Source: Pseudomonadota bacterium | GTDB taxonomy: Bacteria; Pseudomonadota; Alphaproteobacteria; Rhizobiales; Xanthobacteraceae | Assembly (NCBI GenBank): GCA_023431725.1 | Contig: JAEYVN010000312.1 | Coordinates: forward strand, 1 to 9,623 | Reading direction: 5' to 3' | Length of the DNA stretch: 9,623 nucleotides | Part shown: positions 1-6,422 of the stretch, piece after piece | How the letters are laid out: every line of letters starts with the position of its first letter | Numbering within the stretch: position 1 is the stretch's first letter | The notes under the pieces: model-generated | Seen by the model: only the letters and a program-made list of their open reading frames with translations | What the model was told of the DNA's origin: nothing | Databases searched by the model: none | Made by a program: the position numbers and the translations under genes

Positions 1-697
1 AGCAAACCAGCGCCTGTCCGCGCACAAAGCCGGAGATCGCGGAGTCCATCTCGCGCGCGAGACTGCGTACCGTTTCCTTATGCTGCAGCGGGACCCAGGA
101 ATCGACCTTGTCGATCATCCGCTCCCAATCGAGCAGCAGATAGAAAGCCACGATCGGCGTAATGATGATGAGCGACAGCAGAGACATCAGTGCCTTGCCG
201 CCAGACCAGATCGAGGCAAGGATTCCCGCCACCCAACCAGCCACGGACGAGGCGACACCGCCGAGAGATTGCTGAGCCTCGGGCAATTTCTCGCCGATGA
301 ACTGCCCCAGCCAGCCTTGGCTCTGTTCCTGGGCGATCTGGCGCACGCGATCAACATACTGCGGCAGCTTCTCCATAAAGCCCGCGATCTGGTCGCCCAA
401 TGCCGGAATCAGCAATATCAAACCTGCCGCCACCAGCACGATCATCATCATGACGACCACCACTGACGCGAGCGCGCGATTGAGGCCAAGCTTTTGCAGC
501 TTTCGCACCGATGGATCGAGCAGATAGGCCAGCACCATACCGGCGATGAACGGCAGCAGCACCTCGTTCAGCAGCCACAGCAGCAAAGCCAGCACGAGGA
601 AGGCGCCAGCCCAGAAGGTCAGCTGCTTGGTCAGCGAGATCGGCTTGCGTGAAGGCGGCGGCGGATTGATCGCCGGTCCCGTCGTCATGGTGCTCAT
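1..697 (-). CDS. AI-2E family transporter (PerM-like), 3' end cut by window
   Basis: The reading frame is open from the ATG at 697 to the window edge (232 codons seen), so the C-terminus is missing; full family members are usually about 350-400 residues. After a Pro-rich cytoplasmic N-terminus come hydrophobic segments at roughly residues 28-60 and 76-99, then an amphipathic soluble stretch (about 105-150) and further membrane segments at about 151-190 ending in PIVAFYLLLDW, a stretch typical of the AI-2E_transport (PF01594) family. These are inner-membrane proteins; some export autoinducer-2 or act as Na+/H+ antiporters, but the substrate here cannot be read from sequence. The start lies 21 bp after the stop of the phosphatidyltransferase gene, so the two are probably co-transcribed. 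A second ATG at 688 is possible. The ribosome binding site is weak (GGGGGCGGAAAACG). Family assignment is fairly sure; function is not. Confidence 0.85.
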   Translation of the reverse strand, partial: MSTMTTGPAINPPPPSRKPISLTKQLTFWAGAFLVLALLLWLLNEVLLPFIAGMVLAYLLDPSVRKLQKLGLNRALASVVVVMMMIVLVAAGLILLIPALGDQIAGFMEKLPQYVDRVRQIAQEQSQGWLGQFIGEKLPEAQQSLGGVASSVAGWVAGILASIWSGGKALMSLLSLIIITPIVAFYLLLDWERMIDKVDSWVPLQHKETVRSLAREMDSAISGFVRGQALVC

Positions 698-718
698 CGT
701 TTTCCGCCCCCGCCCGTC

Positions 719-1264
719 CTAATGTTCAGCCCCGTTGGTGCTGAAATGACGGATCCATTCAGCGACATAGAAGCCGATCGAAAGCAAGGTCAAGATTGTC
801 ACCAGTATGATCAGCGTCGGCAACAGCCAGCCGGCACTGACATTCAGGCCGAAGGAGCCGAGGACCGTCCCGGCCAGCAGGATCTGGGCCAAGGTATTGG
901 CCTTGGACACCGGGTGCGGCCGCACCGGCATCGGCCGGTCGATCAGCATCGCCACCAGGAAACCGCCGACGATCAGGATGTCGCGGGACACCACGAGGAT
1001 GACCACCCAGCGGGGCAGCGCATCGCTGAAACTGAGCGCGACATAGATCGACACGATCAGCGCCTTGTCGGCCAGGGGATCGAGCAAGGCGCCCAGTTCC
1101 GTCTTCATGTTGAAGCGCTTGGCCAGGAACCCGTCGACGGCGTCGCTGACTCCGGCCGCCAGAAACAGGATAAAGGCCGGCAGCATGTGTCCGGACGTAA
1201 TCGCCCATACGATGAGCGGCACGCTCAGGATGCGTGCGATTGTGATCAGATTGGGTAGGCTCAA
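719..1264 (-). CDS. CDP-alcohol phosphatidyltransferase family membrane protein (TTG start)
   Basis: A 181-residue integral membrane enzyme that transfers a phosphatidyl group from a CDP-activated lipid to an alcohol at the cytoplasmic face, most likely glycerol 3-phosphate (PgsA-like) or a cardiolipin/aminoalcohol relative. The family signature D-x2-DG-x2-A[RK]-x8-G-x3-D-x3-D is complete at D41, D44-G45, A48-K49, G58, D62 and D66, although the usual Arg of the AR pair is Lys (followed by Arg50). The N-terminus SLPNLITIARI is typical of the family, and hydrophobic segments at about 12-37, 69-85, 88-108, 125-145 and 147-168 fit the usual six-helix fold. The start must be TTG at 1264: a stop lies eight codons upstream in frame and no ATG or GTG lies between. 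It heads a probable two-gene unit with the AI-2E protein. The precise alcohol acceptor is not determinable here. Confidence 0.85.
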   Translation of the reverse strand: MSLPNLITIARILSVPLIVWAITSGHMLPAFILFLAAGVSDAVDGFLAKRFNMKTELGALLDPLADKALIVSIYVALSFSDALPRWVVILVVSRDILIVGGFLVAMLIDRPMPVRPHPVSKANTLAQILLAGTVLGSFGLNVSAGWLLPTLIILVTILTLLSIGFYVAEWIRHFSTNGAEH

Positions 1265-1313
1265 GATGTCGTCCCGGCAAAACCATTACCGGCGGGCGAG
1301 CCGGCGTGGATGA

Positions 1314-1319
1314 ATTATA
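1314..1319 (-). promoter_or_regulatory. candidate -10 box for the phosphatidyltransferase gene
   Basis: On the minus strand the sequence reads TATAAT, a perfect sigma-70-type -10 hexamer, about 50 bp upstream of the TTG start. The matching -35 region (TGCGCA or ATGCGC at 17-18 bp) is poor, so this is only a candidate. Confidence 0.35.
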
Positions 1320-1487
1320 ACGCTGTTCAAGGCATTGCGCATAATGCGATTCCCGCGCTAGGACGCGGCAAAATTCGCTGCCGACCGATATGGCTGTTCA
1401 GAAGTCCGCGGCGTTCCCGCAAGCACATTCGAAATGTGGATTTCTGAGCAAAAGCCACACTGGATTCAATGAGTTGCTAGTGTCCTT

Positions 1488-1542
1488 CGCTTCCGAAGTT
1501 CGTATAAGAGGCCGCCGCGAGGGAATGCGAATTTCGGAAGCG
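1488..1542 (+). promoter_or_regulatory. long inverted repeat in the purM leader/promoter
   Basis: CGCTTCCGAAGTTCG (1488-1502) is followed 25 bp later by CGAATTTCGGAAGCG (1528-1542), an inverted match at 14 of 15 positions. In RNA the one mismatch is a G-U pair, and three more pairs (1503-1505 with 1525-1527) extend the stem to 18 bp with a 19-nt loop. Each arm also carries its own short palindrome CGAA-N-TTCG (1494-1502 and 1528-1536), so the arms could instead be two DNA operator sites. A TATAAG at 1503-1508 lies just inside arm 1 but has no good -35 partner. The structure ends 24 nt before the purM ribosome binding site and has no U-run, so it is not a simple terminator. The repeat is seen directly; the regulatory role is inferred. 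Confidence 0.6.
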
Positions 1543-1579
1543 GGATCACGAGCGGACAGACCAACAGGACAATTGATCG

Positions 1580-2650
1580 ATGGCTGAAAAGCGCGGCCTC
1601 ACCTATGGCGAGGCTGGTGTCGATATCGACGCCGGCAACCGCATGGTGGATCTCATCAAGCCGCTGGTGCGCGCCACCGCCCGGCCCGGCGCTGACGCCG
1701 AAATCGGCGGCTTCGGCGGCCTGTTTGACCTCGCCCGCACCGGCTTCAAGGATCCGGTCCTTGTGGCGGCCACGGACGGCGTCGGCACCAAGGTCAAGAT
1801 CGCCATCGATACCGGCCGGCACGACACCATCGGCATCGACCTCGTGGCCATGTCGGTCAACGATCTGGTGGTCCAGGGTGCGGAGCCGCTGTTCTTCCTC
1901 GATTATTTCGCCTGCTCGAAGCTCGATCCGGAGGTCGGCGCCAAGGTCGTGACCGGCATCGCCGAAGGCTGCCGCCTGTCCGGCTGCGCGCTGATCGGCG
2001 GCGAGACGGCCGAGATGCCGGGTCTGTACCAGTCCGGCGATTACGATCTCGCCGGCTTTGCTGTCGGCGCGGCCGAGCGCGGCACGATCCTGCCGCGCAA
2101 GGATATTGCGGCCGGCGATGTGGTGATCGGCCTTGCCTCCTCGGGCATCCACTCCAACGGCTTCTCGCTCGCCCGCAAGGTGGTCGAGCTTTCAGGTCTG
2201 TCATGGGACGCGCCGGCGCCGTTCGATCCGTCGCGCAGCCTCGGCGAAGCGATGATCGTGCCGACCCGGCTGTATGTGAAATCCTGCCTCGCTGCGATCC
2301 GCCAGACCGGAGCGGTCAAGGCGTTCGCGCATATCACCGGCGGCGGTTTCCCCGACAACATTCCGCGCGCACTGCCGAAGTCGCTCGGTGTACATCTCGA
2401 TCTGTCGAAGGTCGATGTGCTGCCGGTCTTCAAGTGGATGGCGCAGACCGGCGACATTGCCGAGCAGGAAATGCTGCGCACCTTCAATTGCGGAATAGGC
2501 ATGGTGGCCATCGTTCCGGCCAGCGAGGCTCAAGCCGTGATGGCGGTCCTCACCGAAGCCGGCGAGACGGTGGTGCAACTGGGTGAGGTCGTGCCGGCGC
2601 AGGGCGATGAACGCGTGACCTACAGCGGCACGCTCGATCTTGGACGATAA
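1580..2650 (+). CDS. purM: phosphoribosylformylglycinamidine cyclo-ligase (AIR synthetase)
   Basis: PurM closes formylglycinamidine ribonucleotide to 5-aminoimidazole ribonucleotide using ATP, the fifth step of cytoplasmic de novo purine synthesis. The 356-residue length is typical. Family landmarks in order are [11 protein letters not shown] (13-23), the ATP-loop region DGVGTK (66-71), [18 protein letters not shown] (92-109), GGETAEMPG (140-148) and [14 protein letters not shown] (187-200), the last from the hinge into the C-terminal AIRS domain. The ATG at 1580 is preceded by AGGAC with 9-nt spacing. purN begins 7 bp after the stop, so the two genes form an operon. A prominent inverted repeat in the leader could control expression. 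Confidence 0.98.
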   Translation: MAEKRGLTYGEAGVDIDAGNRMVDLIKPLVRATARPGADAEIGGFGGLFDLARTGFKDPVLVAATDGVGTKVKIAIDTGRHDTIGIDLVAMSVNDLVVQGAEPLFFLDYFACSKLDPEVGAKVVTGIAEGCRLSGCALIGGETAEMPGLYQSGDYDLAGFAVGAAERGTILPRKDIAAGDVVIGLASSGIHSNGFSLARKVVELSGLSWDAPAPFDPSRSLGEAMIVPTRLYVKSCLAAIRQTGAVKAFAHITGGGFPDNIPRALPKSLGVHLDLSKVDVLPVFKWMAQTGDIAEQEMLRTFNCGIGMVAIVPASEAQAVMAVLTEAGETVVQLGEVVPAQGDERVTYSGTLDLGR

Positions 2651-2657
2651 TACCGCG

Positions 2658-3338
2658 ATGACGCGCAAGCGGGTTGCGATCCTGATCTCCGGCCGCGGCT
2701 CCAACATGTCCGCGCTGATCGATGCAGCGAAGGATCCGGCCTACCCCGCCGAGATCGTGCTGGTCGCCTCGAACCGTCCCGATGCCGGCGGCCTGCAGCG
2801 CGCGGCCGAGCAAGGCATTGCTACGGCCATCGTCGATCACAAGACGTTCGGCAAGGATCGCGAAAGCTTCGAGCAGGCCCTCCAGCATGTCCTTGAGCAG
2901 CACCGCATCGACATCGTCTGCCTCGCCGGCTTCATGCGGCTGCTCACGCCGTGGTTCGTGTCCCGCTGGACCGGGCGGATGCTGAACATCCATCCGGCGC
3001 TGCTGCCGGCTTTCAAGGGCCTCGACACGCATCGCCGCGCGATCGAAGCGCGTGCGGACCGGCATGGCGCAACGGTTCACTTCGTCGTGCCGGAGATGGA
3101 TTCGGGTCCGATCATCGCGCAAGGCGCGGTTCCGGTGCTGCCCGATGACAGCGAGGATGCGCTGGCCCGGCGCGTGCTTGAGATCGAACACCGGATCTAT
3201 CCACTGGCCCTCAAGCTGGTCGCAGAGGGACGCGTGCATGCCGAGGGCGATCACGGCGGCGATCACTGCGCCATCGATGGCACCGTCAGCGCCGCCGAGG
3301 CTGCCTTGCTGCCGGGCGTAAAGCGATCTGCGCAGTAA
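2658..3338 (+). CDS. purN: phosphoribosylglycinamide formyltransferase (GAR transformylase)
   Basis: PurN transfers a formyl group from 10-formyltetrahydrofolate to GAR, the third step of purine synthesis. With the ATG at 2658 the protein has 226 residues. The phosphate-binding loop ISGRGSN is at 10-16 and the catalytic triad at N110, H112 (in NIHPALLP) and D148 (in PEMDSGP); the His-Asp spacing of 36 residues equals that of the E. coli enzyme (H108/D144). FMRLLTPWF (92-100) is also conserved. An upstream in-frame TTG at 2640 would overlap purM by 11 nt and add six residues, but the ATG places the first strand as in other PurN proteins. Neither start has a strong ribosome binding site, consistent with translational coupling to purM. 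The tail beyond about residue 205 is poorly conserved and variable in this family. Confidence 0.97.
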   Translation: MTRKRVAILISGRGSNMSALIDAAKDPAYPAEIVLVASNRPDAGGLQRAAEQGIATAIVDHKTFGKDRESFEQALQHVLEQHRIDIVCLAGFMRLLTPWFVSRWTGRMLNIHPALLPAFKGLDTHRRAIEARADRHGATVHFVVPEMDSGPIIAQGAVPVLPDDSEDALARRVLEIEHRIYPLALKLVAEGRVHAEGDHGGDHCAIDGTVSAAEAALLPGVKRSAQ

Positions 3339-3341
3339 AAA

Positions 3342-3365
3342 AACCCCCGGGAGCACCCGGGGGTT
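3342..3365. terminator. bidirectional terminator between purN and the cold-shock gene
   Basis: A perfect 10-bp stem, AACCCCCGGG / CCCGGGGGTT, encloses the loop AGCA. On the minus strand it is followed by seven T residues (complement of 3337-3343), making a textbook intrinsic terminator for the cold-shock gene that ends at 3403. On the plus strand the tail is TTCGATTT, weaker, but the hairpin lies only 3 bp past the purN stop. Confidence 0.9.
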
Positions 3366-3402
3366 CGATTTCAGTGTCGCACTGAGGCGACTACAGCGTG
3401 AC

Positions 3403-3606
3403 TTAAGCCACCTTCAAGTTTTCCGCAGCTTCCTTGCCGCGGTTCGACACGAGCTCGAACTCCACCGTCTGTCCTTCGTTCAGGGTCGACAACCCTGCCC
3501 GCTCGACAGCCGAAATATGCACGAACACGTCCTTGTTGCCGGTCGCCGGCTGAATGAACCCATAACCTTTGGTCGGGTTGAACCATTTGACGGTACCCTT
3601 GGGCAT
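3403..3606 (-). CDS. cspA: CspA-family cold-shock / RNA chaperone protein
   Basis: A complete 67-residue single cold-shock domain that binds single-stranded RNA or DNA and melts secondary structure. RNP1 is KGYGFIQ (13-19) and RNP2 is VFVHIS (27-32), both with the aromatic residues that stack on nucleobases; the N-terminal GTVKWFNPTKG is also diagnostic. The ribosome binding site AAGGAG (3614-3619) sits 7 nt before the ATG and is one of the strongest in the window. The gene is convergent with purN and shares its terminator. About 300 bp separate it from the next gene, leaving room for the long 5' leader common for csp genes. Alphaproteobacteria carry several copies, so the symbol is a family name and cold induction is not shown. 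Confidence 0.96.
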   Translation of the reverse strand: MPKGTVKWFNPTKGYGFIQPATGNKDVFVHISAVERAGLSTLNEGQTVEFELVSNRGKEAAENLKVA

Positions 3607-3784
3607 CGCCTTTCTCCTTGGTCTGTGTCGTCAGAGATGACGTCGGACGCTTGCTGCATCGGCGCCACAACCCGGCTTTTGGGAAGTCCGAACGGTCACG
3701 TCGCAACGAGGCAGCGGGGCGAAGGAAACCAAAGTCAGATTGTGCGCTTAGCGAAATTGAAGAATGCGGCTGAAGCAAGACGCT

Positions 3785-3812
3785 TCAATACACACGCTTT
3801 ATGATCCAGCAA
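3785..3812 (-). promoter_or_regulatory. candidate promoter of the cold-shock gene
   Basis: On the minus strand TTGCTG (3807-3812) and TATTGA (3785-3790) are 16 bp apart, a fair sigma-70 match. Transcription would begin near 3778 and give a leader of about 170 nt, similar in length to the cspA leader of E. coli. That leader would contain hairpins TGAAGC/GCTTCA (3771-3787) and CGTCA/TGACG (3629-3642). Prediction only. Confidence 0.3.
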
Positions 3813-3819
3813 AAACGCA

Positions 3820-3836
3820 TGCGCATTTTATGCGCA
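3820..3836 (-). terminator. possible terminator downstream of the lipoprotein-like gene
   Basis: TGCGCAT-TTT-ATGCGCA is a perfect 7-bp inverted repeat with a 3-nt loop. Read on the minus strand it is followed, after TGCG, by TTTTTGC, so it could stop transcripts coming from the gene ending at 3904. It lies about 70 bp past that stop and just upstream of the candidate cold-shock promoter, so an operator role is an alternative. Confidence 0.4.
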
Positions 3837-3903
3837 AATTACACACAAATACACTCGCGCTATTACTCACATTCAAAGAATGAAAATCGTTATTGAGCCG
3901 CCG

Positions 3904-4242
3904 TCACACGCGGCTGCAGCTGCGCGAGATCGCTGCGCTATCGATTGACGGCGGCATCGATCCGTTCGCGGCAAGCGAGGCCTGCTGCTGTGGCGACAAT
4001 CCTTTCACCGCCGCGGATGCGTAGCATTGACAATAGGGCGCGCGACCCTTTTTCGGATCGATGCTGACATTCAGCGATCCATCGGTCATGCAGCGGTCGA
4101 TCAGAGCCAGCCGCGCATTCTCGGCAGCATTGCCGGAATTGGCTGGGGCGCCGGATGAGATCAGCGCGCCTGAATCTGCACCTCCGCAATTGCCGACAAC
4201 GAGCGCAACACACAAAGCACCTACGACACGCCATGCCACCAT
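3904..4242 (-). CDS. small exported cysteine-containing protein, probable lipoprotein
   Basis: I do not recognise a named family. With the ATG at 4242 the protein has 112 residues: a short N-terminus with one Arg, a hydrophobic core (about 6-17) and VVGNC ending at C19. This looks like a type II signal peptide, although Asn at -1 is unusual for a lipobox. A low-complexity Ser/Gly/Ala linker (about 20-40) follows, then a compact domain with C51, a CxC pair at C71/C73 (PYCQCYASAAVKGLS) and C109 near the end, which could form two disulfides outside the cytoplasm. The start at 4242 is preferred to 4263 because GGGAG (4251-4255) lies 8 nt upstream and it gives a normal signal peptide. The gene follows the molybdopterin oxidoreductase by 27 bp and is probably co-transcribed with it. 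An enzymatic role is not indicated. Confidence 0.75.
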   Translation of the reverse strand: MVAWRVVGALCVALVVGNCGGADSGALISSGAPANSGNAAENARLALIDRCMTDGSLNVSIDPKKGRAPYCQCYASAAVKGLSPQQQASLAANGSMPPSIDSAAISRSCSRV

Positions 4243-4269
4243 CGAAAAAACTCCCAACGACATTCCGCG

Positions 4270-6363
4270 TTATGCCACGCGCCTGACGAAGACCTTGTTA
4301 TCGTGGAACGCCGCGCCGCCAAAGGGCGCAATCGCGTCCGCACCCGTGAGCGAATTTATGCCGCAGCCGTCCTCGTATGCGGAATTCGGCCAGATCGATT
4401 CCGCAATGACGATGCCGCGCCGCACGCCGTCGAACAGCTTCACATGCAGCCGCTCTTCGCCGCGCAAATTACCGATGACGACGTAGGCGCCGTCCGCGAT
4501 GCCGTGATGCGCGGCATCGTCGGGATGCATCATCAATGTCGGCCGCCCTTCCCGCTTCACCGATGTCGGCGTCTCGTTGAAGGTCGAGTTGAGGAATTGC
4601 CGCGCCGGCGATGTCGCAAGACGAAACGGATACTCGGCATCCGCGACCTCGATGCTCTCCCAATGATCGGGCAGCACCGGAATGTCATCGACCGGCCCAG
4701 CCGTCCACGGCGATTTGAACGGCACCTTCGGCCAGTCCGGCTTGAAGCGGAATTTCCCGTCCGGCCAGTTGAAGCCGTCGGTGTAATGCGCGCACTCGAA
4801 TGGCGGCTGGCAATCGATCCAGCGCTCGCGCTCCAGTCGTTCGAGATCGCCCCAGCCGGATTGCTGCAACGTCCAGTCGATCAATTCACGCGGCGACATG
4901 GCAAAGCCCGGATGCTCGGCACCCAGCCGCTGCGCCAGCCCGCAGATGACATCGTGATTGGAGCGGCATTCGCCCGTCGCATCGACCAGCTTCGGTCCCA
5001 GCAGGATGTATTGGCTGCCGCCGGCCTGATAGACGTCGTCGTGCTCCATGAACATTGTCGCCGGCAGCACGATATCGGCCATCGCCGCCGTTTCGGTCAT
5101 GAATTGCTCGTGCACGCAGACGAACAGGTCGTCGCGCGCAAAGCCGCGCTTCACCGCATTCTGATCCGGCGCCACCGACACAGGGTTTGTGTTCTGGATC
5201 AGCATGGCGGTCACCGGCGGCCCGTCGAACAGCGCATCGCGCTCGCCATTCAGGATCGGGCCGATGCGCGACTGATCCAGCACGCGGACCGAGGGATCGA
5301 CCAGATCGTGTCCCTCGATCATCGTCTTGTTCCAGCGGAAGATCGCGCCGTTGTTATGAAACGCGCCGCCGCCTTCGTATTGCCATGCGCCGGTGACGGC
5401 CGCGATGCAGCTCGCGGCATGCATGTTCACCGCGCCATTGCGCGACCGCGAGAAGCCATAGCCGAGCCGGAAGAAGGTCCGCTTGTTGGCGGCCACCAGC
5501 CGCGCAAATTCCTCGATCGTTTCGACCGGACAGCCGGTGATGGCTGACGCCCATTGCGGCGTCTTCGTCTTCACATGCGCTGCGAGCTCATGCGGCACGT
5601 CGGTGAAGCGTTCGAGATAATCCCAATCGGCGGCGCCATCGCGAAACAGGCAATGCATGATCGCGCAGGCCAGCGCACCGTCGGTGCCGGGCTTCACCAG
5701 CACCGGCAGATCCGCCTGCTGCATGGTGCCGTTCATGTAGATGTCGACGGCGACGATCTTGGCGCCGCGCTCTTTGCGCGCACGCGTCGCATGCGTCATC
5801 ACATTGACCTGCGTCGAGACCGGATTGGTGCCCCAGATCACAACGAGATCGGATTTGGCCATTTCGCGCGGATCGGGACCTGCCAATCGTCCGGTCCCGG
5901 CGATGAAGCCGCTCCAGGCCGGGTTGACGCAGATGGTCGAGAAGAAGCCGGAATATTTCTTGGCGTGACGCAGACGGTTGATGCCGTCGCGCATGACGAG
6001 GCCCATGGTGCCGGCAAAGAAATACGGCCACACGGCCTCCGAGCCGTAGCGGGCCTCCGCCTTCAGGAATTGCTCGGCGACGATATCGAGCGCGTCATCC
6101 CAGCCGATCGGCTCGAATTCGCCCGCCCCTTTCGCGCCCTTGCGACGGAGCGGTTGCGTCAGTCGATCGGGATGATGGATGCGTTCGGCATAGCGCGCGA
6201 CCTTCGCGCAGATCACGCCGGCCGTATAGGCATTCTTGTCGGCGCCGCGCACCCGGCCGATCCGCTGGCCGTCGAGCACCTCGACTTCCAGCGCGCAGGT
6301 GGACGGGCAATCGTGCGGACAGGCCGAAGCCCGGATAGCAAGAGAGGCAGGATGGACGTTCAT
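4270..6363 (-). CDS. cytoplasmic molybdopterin oxidoreductase (bis-MGD family catalytic subunit)
   Basis: A 697-residue member of the DMSO reductase superfamily, which performs two-electron redox chemistry at a Mo(or W)-bis-molybdopterin-guanine-dinucleotide centre. The N-terminal Fe4S4 site has C15, C19, C23 and C52 (C-x3-C-x3-C-x28-C), followed by K54. By position, C145 in STICVNPAW aligns with the Cys/SeCys metal ligand of Nap/formate-dehydrogenase-type enzymes. Cofactor-binding segments include WGTNPVSTQ (177-185), QNTNPVS (390-396) and ADIVLPATMFMEHDD (429-443); the C-terminal dinucleotide-binding barrel spans about 580-697. There is no twin-arginine signal, so the enzyme stays in the cytoplasm. 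AGAGG (6368-6372) precedes the ATG at 6363. No iron-sulfur or membrane-anchor subunit is adjacent, so the electron partner and substrate are unknown. It lies 59 bp downstream of terC and upstream of a small lipoprotein-like gene. Confidence 0.95.
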   Translation of the reverse strand: MNVHPASLAIRASACPHDCPSTCALEVEVLDGQRIGRVRGADKNAYTAGVICAKVARYAERIHHPDRLTQPLRRKGAKGAGEFEPIGWDDALDIVAEQFLKAEARYGSEAVWPYFFAGTMGLVMRDGINRLRHAKKYSGFFSTICVNPAWSGFIAGTGRLAGPDPREMAKSDLVVIWGTNPVSTQVNVMTHATRARKERGAKIVAVDIYMNGTMQQADLPVLVKPGTDGALACAIMHCLFRDGAADWDYLERFTDVPHELAAHVKTKTPQWASAITGCPVETIEEFARLVAANKRTFFRLGYGFSRSRNGAVNMHAASCIAAVTGAWQYEGGGAFHNNGAIFRWNKTMIEGHDLVDPSVRVLDQSRIGPILNGERDALFDGPPVTAMLIQNTNPVSVAPDQNAVKRGFARDDLFVCVHEQFMTETAAMADIVLPATMFMEHDDVYQAGGSQYILLGPKLVDATGECRSNHDVICGLAQRLGAEHPGFAMSPRELIDWTLQQSGWGDLERLERERWIDCQPPFECAHYTDGFNWPDGKFRFKPDWPKVPFKSPWTAGPVDDIPVLPDHWESIEVADAEYPFRLATSPARQFLNSTFNETPTSVKREGRPTLMMHPDDAAHHGIADGAYVVIGNLRGEERLHVKLFDGVRRGIVIAESIWPNSAYEDGCGINSLTGADAIAPFGGAAFHDNKVFVRRVA

Positions 6364-6380
6364 CCCGCCTCTCTTATCAG

Positions 6381-6410
6381 TTTATCGTCTGGACCTCAGC
6401 GCGTTTTCAA
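6381..6410 (-). promoter_or_regulatory. candidate internal promoter for the molybdopterin oxidoreductase
   Basis: TTGAAA (6405-6410) and GATAAA (6381-6386) on the minus strand are 18 bp apart, placing a start about 10-15 nt before the coding region. The -35 hexamer lies inside the perfect palindrome at 6399-6417, so occupancy of that palindrome would block it. Prediction from hexamer match only. Confidence 0.25.
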
Positions 6411-6417
6411 AACGCGC
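6399..6417. repeat. perfect 9-bp palindrome between terC and the molybdoenzyme gene
   Basis: GCGCGTTTT-C-AAAACGCGC is a perfect inverted repeat with one central base, 5 bp after the terC stop. A one-base spacer makes the full RNA stem impossible at the tip, but a shorter hairpin could form; there is no following U-run. It could be a transcription-factor operator, an attenuating hairpin inside an operon, or a small repeat element. Confidence 0.6.
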
Positions 6418-6422
6418 ATGCG

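Larger units (their letters stand above)
1265..1579. other. divergent intergenic region between phosphatidyltransferase gene and purM
   Basis: This 315-bp stretch holds no convincing gene. Short open frames on either strand have no supporting start signals. It contains a candidate minus-strand -10 element at 1314-1319, a long inverted repeat at 1488-1542 and the purM ribosome binding site AGGAC at 1566-1570. The section from about 1340 to 1470 shows nothing I can name. Confidence 0.6.

Noticed and set aside
1474..1508. TTGCTA and TATAAG as a purM promoter
   Set aside because: The hexamers are 23 bp apart, too far for a sigma-70 promoter; TATAAG alone is kept only as a possibility.
2550..3356. 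268-codon open frame on minus, opposite purN
   Set aside because: purN on plus has all catalytic residues; the antisense product has no recognisable features and crosses the terminator.
3480..3668. Small upstream frame overlapping the cold-shock gene start
   Set aside because: It runs out of frame through the conserved cold-shock domain, and the strong ribosome binding site serves the downstream ATG.
4303..5547. 414-codon open frame on plus, opposite the molybdopterin oxidoreductase
   Set aside because: It is antisense to a gene with clear family motifs; its product is rich in Arg and His as expected of a GC-rich shadow frame, with no domain or ribosome binding site.
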